A DNA stretch of 64,000 bases from CBDBBY01 sp965203215. Its GTDB lineage: Bacteria > Pseudomonadota > Alphaproteobacteria > Rhodobacterales > Rhodobacteraceae. Below the pieces are notes generated by a model that worked only from the letters and a program-made list of their open reading frames with translations, was not told where the DNA came from and ran no database searches. The position numbers and the translations under genes are program-made. The DNA is taken from positions 3,038,001 to 3,102,000 of the forward strand of contig CBDBBY010000001.1 of the NCBI GenBank assembly GCA_965203215.1. Reading direction: 5' to 3'. This document shows, one piece after another, positions 37,865 to 47,064 of this stretch (position 1 is the stretch's first letter; each line of letters opens with the position of its first letter).

Positions 37865-39910
37865 ATGCAATCTATTCTTCAGATAAATGTTCGAGACCTA
37901 ATTCAAAAAAGAACTGTTGAGTCGGCGCGATTAGAGTTTCAGGCGGACTGGAATCCTTGCGCAACCGGCAGCCAAGTCCTCAAGACGATTTGCGCATTTG
38001 CGAACGACATCAACAGCCTGAACGGCGGATATGTCGTCATCGGCGTCGAGGAGTCCGGCGGGAGGGCGGTCCTGCCTGCAAAAGGGCTTGCGGGCGAGAT
38101 GATGGACCAAGCCCAGAAATGGATTCGAAGACAATGCAAAGCAACATTTTCGGGCTACATGCCAGTGCTCTCTCCCGAAAAGGTTGGCGACAGCAAAGTA
38201 GTGGTCGTTTGGTGCCCGCCGAGCGAAGACCGGCCTCATCGAGCACCCATCGCACCTGATCGACACAAAGAACTCAAGTATTGGGTTCGCAAAGGTTCTG
38301 AAACGGTCGACGCTGAAGCAAGCGGACTTCTGAATGCGCTCATGGAGCGATCAACCCGGATGCCATGGGACAATCGAACGGCCCATGCCGCTCGAATCGA
38401 GGATCTAAGCGGGACATTGGTTCGCAAGCATCTTCATGGCGTCGAAAGCGCTCTTCGAGATGATCCGGACACGATCGCAATCTATCGTAGCATGCGGATA
38501 ATTGACAAAGTCAACGGAAACGTAGCTCCGCGAAACGTGGGACTGCTGTTCTTCTCTGATTCGCCTGAACGATGGTTTCCTTGCGCCCGGATCGAAGTCC
38601 GTCAGTTCGCGGATAGTGCCGGGACCGTGCAGGATAGCCACGTTTTCAAAGGTCCGCTAACCGCCCAGCTGCGGGATTGCCTTCGGCACTTGGAAGGAAT
38701 TTCGCGAGAGCACATCAGGAAAGAGCATGACCGCAGCCAAGTGAAAGGCTGGGTCAGCTACCCTATTCCAGCGTTGCGCGAAGCTCTTGTCAATGCCGTC
38801 TACCACCGTAGCTATCGGCACGATATTCTGGAGCCGACCAAAGTCGGCCTTTATCCCGACCGCATGGAAATTATCAGTTATCCCGGCCCCGTAACCGGCA
38901 TTGAAAGGGAACACCTCCTTCCGAACGCTGATAGGTCGTCAAGTCCTGCGCCCGCCCGCAATCCCAGAATAGGGGAATTTCTCAAGCAACTCGGTTTAGC
39001 CGAAGAGTGGAGGACCGGTTTGCCGACAATTTATAATTCAATGGCCAGGAACGGGTCTCCGACTCCGAAATTCGACTTCGACGAAGGGCGTCAATGGTTC
39101 AGGACTACATTGCCGGCGCATCCCGAGTACGCAGCGGTCTCCGCATTGCGGGACGCCGCGTACTTGCGCGCGGTTTCCGGTGTGGAAGACGCATTCGTCC
39201 GTGTCCGAGATGCTTGGGAAGGGAACGAACGCTCCGCAGTTCTCGCCTCGGAAATGATCCAACTTTGCGCCGAGCGGGACGATCTTGAGACCGCTGAACA
39301 TGTATTCCGCCGGTTCCGGGCGAGCGAGCCAGATTCCCTGGCGGGCAACGTAACCAACCGATGGATCGAGGTTTTGTGGCGAAACGAAAGAGTTGATGAT
39401 GCGCGAAAGTTGTTGGACGAAATTCCAAGAGCCGCTTCGGCGCATGACGCCGTTGATTCCGCGATTCTTGCTCGGCGACTCGGAGAATCGCAAATTGCGC
39501 ATCGTTATTTCGAAAGTGCGGGAAGCATAATCGGCTCCGATGCGCGGGCATTGTTGGAATTCGCGCAGACAAAGATCCAGCTTGCCCGGCACGCGCGAAA
39601 GAAGGGGAGGCGCGATTGGCGCCAAGTGAACCGCCGTCTCCTGACCGAGGCTCGGGAACTGCTTGAACGGGCGGTCCAGATGGATGCCTCGCCTGCGCGG
39701 CACGCATGGGCTTGGCGGGAACTTGGCAGAGTCCTGAATTGGACCGGCGCGCCTTCAGCCGACGTGGAAGGCGCCTATGAGAACGCCAAACGACTGCTGC
39801 CTGACCAGCATCGATTCTCCAGAGAATTGGAGCAATACAGAGAGCGGCGCAAAGCGGGCGACAAACCCGCGAGAACAAATAACGGCCGCTCCGCAAGAAA
39901 AAGGCGCTAG
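37865..39910 (+). CDS. AlbA_2/Schlafen-type ATP-binding protein with C-terminal helical-repeat domain
   Basis: The 681-residue protein has an N-terminal AlbA_2-like domain (ARLEFQADWNP, then TICAFANDINSLNGGYVVIGV) and a GHKL-like ATP-binding segment with IPALREALVNAVYHRSY near residue 305 and LYPDRMEIISYPGPV. From about residue 415 it continues as helical, TPR-like sequence (ERDDLETAEHVFRRFRA, LEFAQTKIQLARHAR, WAWRELGRVLNW) and ends in a basic tail (NNGRSARKRR). It differs in its C-terminus from the AlbA_2 protein at 0.4-2.2 kb. It lies between the ThDP gene and a decayed duplicate of that gene's 5' end, suggesting insertion. Regulatory or defence roles are possible; none is shown. Confidence 0.78.
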   Translation: MQSILQINVRDLIQKRTVESARLEFQADWNPCATGSQVLKTICAFANDINSLNGGYVVIGVEESGGRAVLPAKGLAGEMMDQAQKWIRRQCKATFSGYMPVLSPEKVGDSKVVVVWCPPSEDRPHRAPIAPDRHKELKYWVRKGSETVDAEASGLLNALMERSTRMPWDNRTAHAARIEDLSGTLVRKHLHGVESALRDDPDTIAIYRSMRIIDKVNGNVAPRNVGLLFFSDSPERWFPCARIEVRQFADSAGTVQDSHVFKGPLTAQLRDCLRHLEGISREHIRKEHDRSQVKGWVSYPIPALREALVNAVYHRSYRHDILEPTKVGLYPDRMEIISYPGPVTGIEREHLLPNADRSSSPAPARNPRIGEFLKQLGLAEEWRTGLPTIYNSMARNGSPTPKFDFDEGRQWFRTTLPAHPEYAAVSALRDAAYLRAVSGVEDAFVRVRDAWEGNERSAVLASEMIQLCAERDDLETAEHVFRRFRASEPDSLAGNVTNRWIEVLWRNERVDDARKLLDEIPRAASAHDAVDSAILARRLGESQIAHRYFESAGSIIGSDARALLEFAQTKIQLARHARKKGRRDWRQVNRRLLTEARELLERAVQMDASPARHAWAWRELGRVLNWTGAPSADVEGAYENAKRLLPDQHRFSRELEQYRERRKAGDKPARTNNGRSARKRR

Positions 39911-40059
39911 CCAAGCCTGTAGATCGCAATTTCTGCAATCCCGATTCCAGTCGGAAACGCAGCCCGAATTGCGGCGGCCGCTTGACAATGCGCCGCCGCC
40001 TTCCAGCGATATGTCCTGCAAATATGCATTTCCATTCTTCCGAATTTCCTATGGATCGA

Positions 40060-40475
40060 ATCTGCCGTCCCTGCCAAGACGAACAGAGACGCGGTCTCGC
40101 TGTAGTCGGCGGCGAAGCGCCCGATGATCCGGACGAGATGCGGAGCGCTGTTGAACGCAGGCAGTTCTGCAAACCGGGCAGGCAATGAATGTCGCTGAAT
40201 TCCATTGGGAATCAACGAGTCCGCAACATGATTCGCAAGCATTCCGGCCAAGAAAGGCTTTTTGGTTTGCAAACGTCGAGTCATTCGCCTCGAATGCGGA
40301 AACCAGCTACGAGCCATCTCGAAAACGCACAATCGTGCGCCGAGTTGCTGCGTGGAATTGGAACATTTTGCGACGTCGCGCGAAAAATGCTGCGCAGCAT
40401 TCAACATGCCTGCTGCGGATTCATGTTCTCCCTTCAACGCCTCGCTCTGAAGTCATGCTCAACTGGCTCGGTCGG
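40060..40475 (-). pseudogene. degenerate duplicate of the 5' end and leader of the ThDP-enzyme gene
   Basis: DNA here matches, with many substitutions and indels, the region 37.29-37.68 kb in the same orientation; shared blocks include AACCGGGCAGGCAAT, GAGTCCGCAACA, GAGTCATTCG and CTGAAGTCATG. Translated on the minus strand it gives MLANHVADSLIPNGI against TVADLVADSLILNGI of the intact gene, then loses the frame. There is no complete gene. The rest of the 39.91-40.61 kb space holds nothing else recognisable. Confidence 0.75.
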
Positions 40476-40607
40476 CAAAGCCGGAAGAGCGGACGAGATG
40501 CCGCGTCCATCATGCTCTATTTTCAGTGAAACTCCGGTCCCCTTCAAACATCGGCGGATTCAATCCAAGATCGACGGAAGACGGAAATTGAATGCACGGC
40601 AGCTGAA

Positions 40608-41693
40608 ATGATCAAGGAGGACATCCGGAAGAACCTGCCGGTTTGGGGCAAGGCGATGCTGCTCCTGATTCCCGGATTCGGCGGCGGCCTGATAGCATTT
40701 TGGATAGGACTTCCGATGCCGTTCATGCTTGGCAGCTTGTTCGTCACGGCGGCCTATTGCATCTGGCGATCCAACACGACAGGCCGTCCGTTTATTTTGC
40801 CCTCGCTGATGCGCCGAATTTCCATCGCGGTCATCGGCACGATGATCGGCGCCGAATTCTCGCCGGACATCACATCGGTGCTTCCGTCGATTTGGGCGTC
40901 CCTTGCCGGGGCGGCCGTGTTCGTTGTCGTCGCATACATAGTCGGGTTTCAGATATTCAGGAAAATCGGCAGGTACGGTCCGGCCACGGCCCTGTTTTCT
41001 GCGATGCCGGGCGGATTCATCGAGGCGACGACGCTCGGCGAGCGCGCGGGAGCGGATCTCCAACTCGTGACGGTGCAGCATTTCGCCAGGATCGTTCTTG
41101 TCGTCACTTTGATTCCTTTGCTCTTTTTCGCTTGGTCCGGGATTGCGGTTGGAAGCGCGGGCGGCCAGACCTTTTCGGATCTTCCTCACGACCTGTCGGA
41201 TTACGCATCGATCGGACTCATTTCCGTCGCAGGAATCTTTGCCGGGAAAATGCTGCGGTTTCCTGCTTCGCACATGGCCGGGCCTTTGATCCTGAGCGCG
41301 GCGGCGCATTCGCTGGGCTGGGCCGAGATCCAGAGTCCGGACTGGCTGCTGTTTTTGGCGCAATTGATCGTCGGCACCGGATTGGGAACTCAATTCTCCG
41401 GCGTCGGCGGCCGGCTGCTCGCCGTAGCGTTCGGGCTCGGAATCCTATCGGTCGCCGCCATGCTCGCGCTGGCCGGAGCGACGGCTTTCGCCGTGGTCGC
41501 CGCAACGCCTTATCCTTACGAAGCACTGCTGCTGAGCTATTCGCCCGGCGGCGTGACTGAAATGGGCTTGATCGCCCTCAGCCTCAGCATGAGCCCGATA
41601 TTCGTGTCGATGCATCACTTGTTCAGAATTCTGTTCACCGTGCTGGTTGCGGGACTCGCCGCGAAGATCGTGAACGTCAAATTCGACGATTGA
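40608..41693 (+). CDS. AbrB-family integral membrane protein (putative transporter)
   Basis: The 361-residue protein has about ten hydrophobic segments in two related halves, each with a family-like motif: MPFMLGSLFV near residue 37 and MAGPLILSAAAHS in the second half, with ATALFSAMPGGFIEATTLGE and SYSPGGVTEMGLIAL as the paired PGG motifs. This is the membrane AbrB duplication family, named from a historical annotation and unrelated to the AbrB transcription factor; substrates are largely unknown, and a role in exporting or importing small acids has been suggested. AAGGAGG lies 4-5 bases from the ATG at 40608. Confidence 0.85.
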   Translation: MIKEDIRKNLPVWGKAMLLLIPGFGGGLIAFWIGLPMPFMLGSLFVTAAYCIWRSNTTGRPFILPSLMRRISIAVIGTMIGAEFSPDITSVLPSIWASLAGAAVFVVVAYIVGFQIFRKIGRYGPATALFSAMPGGFIEATTLGERAGADLQLVTVQHFARIVLVVTLIPLLFFAWSGIAVGSAGGQTFSDLPHDLSDYASIGLISVAGIFAGKMLRFPASHMAGPLILSAAAHSLGWAEIQSPDWLLFLAQLIVGTGLGTQFSGVGGRLLAVAFGLGILSVAAMLALAGATAFAVVAATPYPYEALLLSYSPGGVTEMGLIALSLSMSPIFVSMHHLFRILFTVLVAGLAAKIVNVKFDD

Positions 41694-41863
41694 TTTCGCG
41701 TGCGCAGCCGACCGGCTTGCGCGGCGAGGAAGGCGGCGGACCGTTTTCATCCGTGCCGTGAAATAGGTGAAATAGTTCGCCGAAATTGATTGAAAACGTG
41801 TCGCGCCGTTTGCCATAATGCAGCCGCGCGGCGAGGAGCGGCGAAAAAACTCGGAGACGAAGA

Positions 41864-42283
41864 ATGACCGGCTTGAAAACAGTTGAGAACGATGGGGACG
41901 TGAACGAATTCATTGAATCCGTCGAAAATCCCCGCCGACGCGAGGAAGTGGCGAAAGTCGTCCGCATGATGGAGCAGGTCTCGGGGGAACCGCCGCGAAT
42001 GTGGGGCGACAGCATCGTCGGATTCGGCAGATACAGATACAAGCGTTCCGACGGTTCGGAACACGGTTGGATGCTCACGGCGGTTTCGCCGAGGAAATCG
42101 AGCCTTACTCTCTACATCATGCCGGGCTTCAAGAACTACGGCGACCTCCTCGAACGCTTGGGAAAGCACAAGCATTCCGTGGGCTGCCTGTACCTGACAA
42201 GGCTCTCAAATGTGGATTTCGAGGTGTTGACCGAGCTCGTCTCGCGCTCGGTCAAAGACATGCGCGCGAAATATCACGCCTGA
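41864..42283 (+). CDS. DUF1801-family protein
   Basis: The 139-residue protein matches the DUF1801 family: ENDGDVNEFIESVENPRRRE near the start, MWGDSIVGFGRYRYK in the middle, and TLYIMPGFKNYGDLLERLGKHK with GCLYLTRLSNVDFEVLTELV. The family has a YdhG/iron-chaperone-like fold with unclear function. GGAGACGAAG lies upstream of the ATG. It is convergent with the cytochrome P450 gene and has no clear partner. Confidence 0.85.
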   Translation: MTGLKTVENDGDVNEFIESVENPRRREEVAKVVRMMEQVSGEPPRMWGDSIVGFGRYRYKRSDGSEHGWMLTAVSPRKSSLTLYIMPGFKNYGDLLERLGKHKHSVGCLYLTRLSNVDFEVLTELVSRSVKDMRAKYHA

Positions 42284-42305
42284 TTTCGCCGCGAACGAAC
42301 GCTCG

Positions 42306-43556
42306 TCAGCCCGTTCTTGGAACGACGTCCACCAGAAGCTCCTTCACGCCTCGCAGGACGACGCGGTCCCGGAATTCGGGCTCGCATGCAAGCTCCATTG
42401 AGGAATACCGCTCAAGCAGGGCGGAAAAAACGATTCTGCCTTCAAGCATCGCCAAGGACGACCCAAGGCAGTGGTGGATTCCTCGGCCGAACGACAGGTG
42501 CTTCGCTTCGTTTCTGGTGATGTCCAGCTTGTCCGGGTCGGTGTAGACCTCGGGATCCCTGTTCGCCGCGCCCAGAGCGCAAAGCAGCTGCTGGCCGGCC
42601 CGCACCCGTTTGCCGCCGATCTCCGCGTCCTCCATGATGTATCGTCCGTCCAGCTGGACGGGGCTGTCGTATCGCAGGAACTCGGTGACAGCGGATTCCA
42701 TAAGGTCCGGCTTGCTGCGAAGCAATTCCATTTGATCGGGATGTCGAAGCAGCGCAAGCATCCCGTTGCCGATCATGTTCCGGGTCGTTTCGTTTCCGGC
42801 GACGAGCAAAAGCAAAAGCGTGAGCAAGAGCTCTTCCCGGTTGAGTTTGCTGCCGTCGTCTTCGGCTTCGATCAGCGAACTGATGAGATCGTTCTGCGGA
42901 TCGGCTTCCCGCTTGACGATGATTCCCTCGAAATATTCGAAGATTTCGTCCCAAGATTTTTTGATCCTGTCGACATGCGTTCTCACGAGGATCGGCTCCA
43001 CGGAAAGGGCCAGATCGTCGGACCAGACCTTGAAACGATCACGATCCTCCGGCGGGACCCCCAGCATTTTCGCGATGACGATGACCGGCAGCGGGTAAGC
43101 GATGTCCGCGACCACATCGATTCTTCTCTTGTCTGCGATCGAGTCCAGCAATTGGTTCACGGTGCTCCGGATGCCGTCTTCAAGCTTGGCGATCGCCTTG
43201 GGCGTAAACGCTTTCAAGATCAGGGCGCGAAGCCGCGTGTGCTTGGGAGGGTCGGTGTGCAGCAGCGTTCTCAACTCGGTGAACGCGAAGCCTCGCTGGC
43301 TGTTCGTGAACCGCTTGTGATCCCGAAGAACGGCATCGATCTCATTGTATCCGGTCAGCAGCCAAGCGTTCACCAGCCTCAGCCTGTGGATCGGATCCTT
43401 GCTGCGGATCTCCTTGTATTTTTCATACGGGTTTTCGCGGAGCGAAGCGGAAGTCGGATCGTAGGAAACTCCAGACTCCATTTTCTCCCAAGCGAGCAGC
43501 GCCTTCATGACGACGGCTTTCGCCGCTTCTTTCGACGCATCCAACAATTGAGACAT
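42306..43556 (-). CDS. cytochrome P450
   Basis: The 416-residue soluble protein is a bacterial class I P450. It has the oxygen-binding I-helix (LLLVAGNETTRNMIGNG) near residue 245, the K-helix region VTEFLRYDSPVQ, and the heme-cysteine loop LSFGRGIHHCLGSSLAMLE near residue 355. It needs an external ferredoxin and reductase, which are not encoded nearby. The family (CYP number) and substrate cannot be told from this view; the overall pattern is close to those of bacterial P450s acting on hydrophobic small molecules. An in-frame ATG with a GGAGG-like sequence (reverse of CCTCC at 43561) supports the start. Confidence 0.93.
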   Translation of the reverse strand: MSQLLDASKEAAKAVVMKALLAWEKMESGVSYDPTSASLRENPYEKYKEIRSKDPIHRLRLVNAWLLTGYNEIDAVLRDHKRFTNSQRGFAFTELRTLLHTDPPKHTRLRALILKAFTPKAIAKLEDGIRSTVNQLLDSIADKRRIDVVADIAYPLPVIVIAKMLGVPPEDRDRFKVWSDDLALSVEPILVRTHVDRIKKSWDEIFEYFEGIIVKREADPQNDLISSLIEAEDDGSKLNREELLLTLLLLLVAGNETTRNMIGNGMLALLRHPDQMELLRSKPDLMESAVTEFLRYDSPVQLDGRYIMEDAEIGGKRVRAGQQLLCALGAANRDPEVYTDPDKLDITRNEAKHLSFGRGIHHCLGSSLAMLEGRIVFSALLERYSSMELACEPEFRDRVVLRGVKELLVDVVPRTG

Positions 43557-44220
43557 TGATCCTCCTTCGTGACCACCGTCAGCGCCGCTCCCGCAACGCC
43601 CGGTCTTATTGAGTTCACCTACCGACGAGACTTCGATTTGACGTCAAAACGGCGGCGTCCCAAAGCTGCTTTCAGGTTCAAATTTCAAAACTGTAAGGAG
43701 CCGGAATGCAAGTATTCGGAATGCCAATCCAGTTTGCAAGCGTCGCGCAAATCGCCACGCGCCGGCCACAGAAGACGGCTCAAGCTTGCAGCTCGCCTAA
43801 GGAACGCGCCTGAGCGGCCGCATGCCGCGCGGCGCAACCGACGCTATCAACGCCGTCGGCGTCCAGAGTTCGACCCAGCTCCCGTTCCGTCCCAAAAAAC
43901 CCACATGATCGGCCTTTGGCCGCCCGCCCCCGACCATGAAACGGTTTCCGGGGCGGCCGCCCGCTCCGGGTGGCGATTTCCTGCGGGGTCGTCGATGATG
44001 CGCGGCGGAAGCGGACAAAGTGGACGTCTTATTTTCGGTGACGCAGTTCCCGCTCAAAAAACTGTCCCGGACGCGGCGGCTTCGAACCCCCGATTGCATC
44101 CGGCCGCCAGGCCGTGGACGCATGCCAAATCGACCCGCGCCCGCTTGCCGGCCGCGTGGCGGCCTTCCGCCGCGTCCTCCGCTTCCGCCTTCAACCCCTT
44201 TGGAACAAGGAGCAAGCGGC
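43557..44220. other. region between P450 and IS110 transposase; IS110 left end and possible IS remnants
   Basis: No host gene recognised. The right part, very rich in G+C, should contain the non-coding left end of the IS110 element, where IS110-group elements encode their guide (bridge) RNA. Around 43998-44075, repeated TGTCC/GGACA sequences (GGACAAAGTGG and ACTGTCCCGG on the plus strand) look like the ends of another insertion sequence, possibly of the IS21 type. Exact boundaries cannot be set by eye. Confidence 0.4.
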
Positions 44221-45503
44221 ATGATAATTGATGAAGCGTCGCCGGACAACATGAATGTCGTCCATCCCTGCGCGGCGGGCCTCGACGTCCACAAGCTGTC
44301 GATCACGGCGTCGGTGCGGGTCTGGAAGGGCTGCGGCGAGGACGGGGAGGTCGCCACGCGGACCTTTCCGGCTGCGGCCCGGGGCTTCCGGGAGATGGCG
44401 GACTGGCTTTCGGTCTGCAAGGTGACGGCGGCGGCGATGGAGGCGACCGGGATCTACTGGGAGGCGCCCTTGGACGCGCTCGAGGCGGCGGGCATCCGGC
44501 CGCTGCTTCTGAACGCGCAGCACGTCAAGCAGGTCCGCGGGCGCAAGACGGATGTCGGGGACAGCGTGTGGCTGGCGCGGGTCTGCCAGTTCGGGCTGGC
44601 GCGGCCGAGCCTTGTCCTTCCGAAGCGGTACCGGGAGCTGCGGGCGCCGGGCCGACACCGGCGGCAGGCGGCCGAGGATCGGGCGCGGTTCCGCAACCGG
44701 GCGCACAAGCTGGTCGATCGCGCGGGCCTGCGGGTGGGCGGCGTGCTCTCCGACATCTTCGGCAAGAACGGGCGGCGCATCCTCGACGGCCTTGCCGAAG
44801 GCTTGCCGACGGGCGACATCCTGGCCGGTCCCGCGTCCCATGTCACGCGCAAGCAGGCCGGTCCGGAGGGCGTCCTGTCCCTTGAGCTGAACCCGCATGC
44901 CCGGACGGCGCTCAAAGATCTTCTCGACCAGCACGACCGGGCGGCGCGCGTGATGGCGGACTGCGAACGCGCCCTCCACAGCGAACTCGCCAAGAACCGC
45001 GAGGACGCGCAGTCGCTGCGCCTGCTGCAGACCATCCCCGGGATCGGGGCCGCGGCGGCGGGCGCCATCCTGGCCGAGCTCGGCCCCGACATCGGCATGT
45101 TCGCTTCGCACGCGCACTGCGCCGCATGGGCCGGGCTCTGTCCGGGCAACAACGAGAGCGGCGGCCGGCGGCGGAGCGGACGCGCCCGGAAGGGCAATCC
45201 GGCGCTCCGGAGGGTCCTCGTCGAATGCGCGCACGCCGCCTCCCGAACCAAGGACTGCCAGTTCCACAGCCACTTCCGCGCCCTCAGGGCGAGGAAGAGC
45301 TACAAGCAGGCCGTCTTCGCCACCGCCCGCAAGCTGGTCCGCGTGATCCATGCGGTCCTGAAGAACCGGAAGCCTGCACGGATCCCGGAACCGACTACCA
45401 GGAGATCATGGCGCGCAGGAATGCCCCGCGCTGGATCCGCATGATGAAGGCCTACGGCATCGAGCAGCCGGCCGCCGGACAGGCGGCGACACAACCGGCC
45501 TGA
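44221..45503 (+). mobile_element. IS110-family transposase, frameshifted near the 3' end
   Basis: The product has the DEDD recombinase domain (AGLDVHKLSITA, AAMEATGIYWE, GRKTDVGDSVWLA) and the C-terminal Transposase_20 domain (LLQTIPGIGAAAAGAILAELG, WAGLCPGNNESGG, RKGNPALRRVL). AAGGAG precedes the ATG. Near 45376 the frame breaks: the current frame stops at 45444, while the normal C-terminus (DYQEIMARRNAPRWIRMM) continues in another frame to 45503. One base is missing or added there. The G+C content is much higher than its surroundings. Without the shift the protein would be about 427 residues, normal for the family. Confidence 0.88.
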
Positions 45504-45611
45504 CGCAAGCCAAGCCCTCCGCAACGGGATCGCCAGCGGGCCAGAACGGGGGCCGCCCGCAAACGCCATCCCGGCACCGGAGAGCGGAAGCCCGCAGACG
45601 CCGCTCAACCC

Positions 45612-45666
45612 TGGCGCAGCCGGGGACCGGTCGAAGTGTGCCCAATGGTGGAGATGTTTCATGCCA
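45612..45666. repeat. 55-bp direct repeat, copy 1
   Basis: This 55-base stretch (starting TGGCGCAGCCGGGGACCGG) recurs at 46218-46272 with one difference. On the minus strand it encodes part of the IS630 relic. It lies about 110 bases after the IS110 coding end. Confidence 0.85.
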
Positions 45667-45884
45667 AACCTGCCGACCCACGCGCAGCAAAGGGCCTGAG
45701 CTACATGATGACCCAAAGGCGCGGCGAAATTATCCGTATTGAATCCCTTGCCGGTACGCAGAAGCACGGAGGATCCCCGAACAAGCAGTTCACAGTCGTC
45801 AAACCTGCATCGAAGCGTACCTGTGCACAAGCTTGTCAGCGCGATCATCCGAGACGTCCGCGGGTTCTGTACAAGCAGCATGAA

Positions 45885-46290
45885 TCAATCGGAAGGTGTC
45901 TTTTTGACGGCGGCGATGAGTCGTTCCGCACTTGCCGTCCAACCGTAGGCTTCCGCCTCTTTCCCGGTGTGCAGCCCGATGAAGTTCAGGATTGATTTCC
46001 CGAACCGCTCTATGGAATAGCGAATCCCGCGCCAGAGTTGGCGACGGACCAGCCTTCCGAAAAAAGCCCTCGACGGCGCTGATCCAAGAGCACGAGGTCG
46101 GCGTGAAGCGGAAGAGCTGGCGGGGATGCTCCGCCAACCAGCCCGTGACGACCCTATGCATGTGGGCGGCGCATTTGTCCAAGATGGCGTGGACGCTCGG
46201 CTTGTCGGGCGCATCCTTGGCGCAGCCGGGGAACGGTCGAAGTGTGCCCAATGGTGGAGATGTTTCATGCCACAATGAGACGCACCCCAA
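45885..46290 (-). pseudogene. IS630-family transposase relic
   Basis: Only the C-terminal half of a DDE transposase remains. One frame gives VHAILDKCAAHMHRVVTGWL and FRFTPTSCSWISAVEGFF, which hold the second aspartate (LDKCAAH, compare LDNYATH) and the catalytic glutamate. After about 46058 the protein continues in another frame as RLVRRQLWRGIRYSIERFG and WTASAERLIAAVKKTPSD. The N-terminal half is absent and no start is visible. The element is dead unless rescued in trans. Confidence 0.82.
46218..46272. repeat. 55-bp direct repeat, copy 2
   Basis: Identical to 45612-45666 at 54 of 55 positions (GGGGAACGG here). It forms the N-terminal side of the surviving IS630 transposase piece, so the first copy probably came from a second IS630 copy or a partial duplication. 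Confidence 0.85.
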
Positions 46291-46365
46291 ATCCCAGCAG
46301 CATGTTGACAGCGGATTTCTTCAGTGGTTTGCTGATCAACCAATGTGGCGAGAGAAGGGGAATTC

Positions 46366-47064
46366 GTGACGGAAGGAAACCCGCCGGCGCGCGCCTCCAA
46401 GGCCGCCGATACTGCGATTGCCGAATTTCGCAAAGGCTTCTTTTGCGCGCTGATTTCGGATGTGCTGGACGATCTTGGCTGCAGCCGCCAAGCGCTACCG
46501 CCGTTCATCCGCCCTCTGGACGAAAGCCTAACGCTCATTGGACGGGCGCGAACGATGCTTTACGCCGAAGTTTTTGCGCGGCCCGGACCGGAAGAAAACC
46601 ACTACGAGCTGGAGATCCGTCTGGTCGACAGCCTTGGGCCGGAAGAAGTCGCCGTCGCCGCATGCGGCGGCAGCGGACGGATCGCGCCTTGGGGCGGGCT
46701 TCTAAGTACGGCTGCGAAAATGCGCGGGGCCGCCGGAGCGGTCATGGACGGATTTGTGCGAGACATCCTGCATGTGCGCGATCTCGGATTTCCTGTGTTC
46801 GCGGGCGGGATCGCCCCGCTTGACAGCTCCGGCCGCGGCAGGGTTGTCGAGACCGACGTCGCAGTCGAAGTGGGCGGCGTCCCAGTCAGGCCCGGAGACA
46901 TCGTGTTCGGCGACGCCGACGGCTGCATCGTGATCCCCCGCGAAATCGAGGACGCCGTCATTAGGAAGGGCCGCGAGAAGCTCGCGGCGGAAGGAAAATC
47001 GTTGAAGGCGTTGCAGGAAGGAAAGCTGCTCGCGGAAGTCTACGAGGAATTCGGCGTACTCTGA
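46366..47064 (+). CDS. RraA-like protein (4-hydroxy-4-methyl-2-oxoglutarate aldolase/RraA family)
   Basis: The 232-residue protein has the RraA fold signatures: ISDVLDDLGCSRQALPP near residue 30, CGGSGRIAPWGGLLSTAAK with the substrate-phosphate loop, AVMDGFVRDI with the conserved Asp-Gly-x-x-Arg-Asp, and PGDIVFGDADGCIVIP. Members are pyruvate aldolases or decarboxylases of plant-derived acids, or RNase E inhibitors. The GTG at 46366, with GAAGGGGA upstream, is preferred over GTG 46345. It sits before a sugar-type importer and an epimerase, which favours a catabolic aldolase. The IS630 relic ends about 75 bases upstream. Confidence 0.85.
   Translation: MTEGNPPARASKAADTAIAEFRKGFFCALISDVLDDLGCSRQALPPFIRPLDESLTLIGRARTMLYAEVFARPGPEENHYELEIRLVDSLGPEEVAVAACGGSGRIAPWGGLLSTAAKMRGAAGAVMDGFVRDILHVRDLGFPVFAGGIAPLDSSGRGRVVETDVAVEVGGVPVRPGDIVFGDADGCIVIPREIEDAVIRKGREKLAAEGKSLKALQEGKLLAEVYEEFGVL

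Noticed and set aside
43998..44075. Possible IS21-type terminal repeats
   Set aside because: Only short TGTCC-type repeats are visible, with no istA or istB coding nearby; kept as a note in the intergenic entry, not as an element.
44086..44100. GGCTTCGAACCCCC looks like a tRNA T-arm on the minus strand
   Set aside because: The flanks do not pair as a T-stem and no other tRNA arms are present.
43569..44231. 220-residue plus-strand frame before the IS110 transposase
   Set aside because: Arg- and Pro-rich translation with no motif, in very G+C-rich DNA where long open frames arise by chance.
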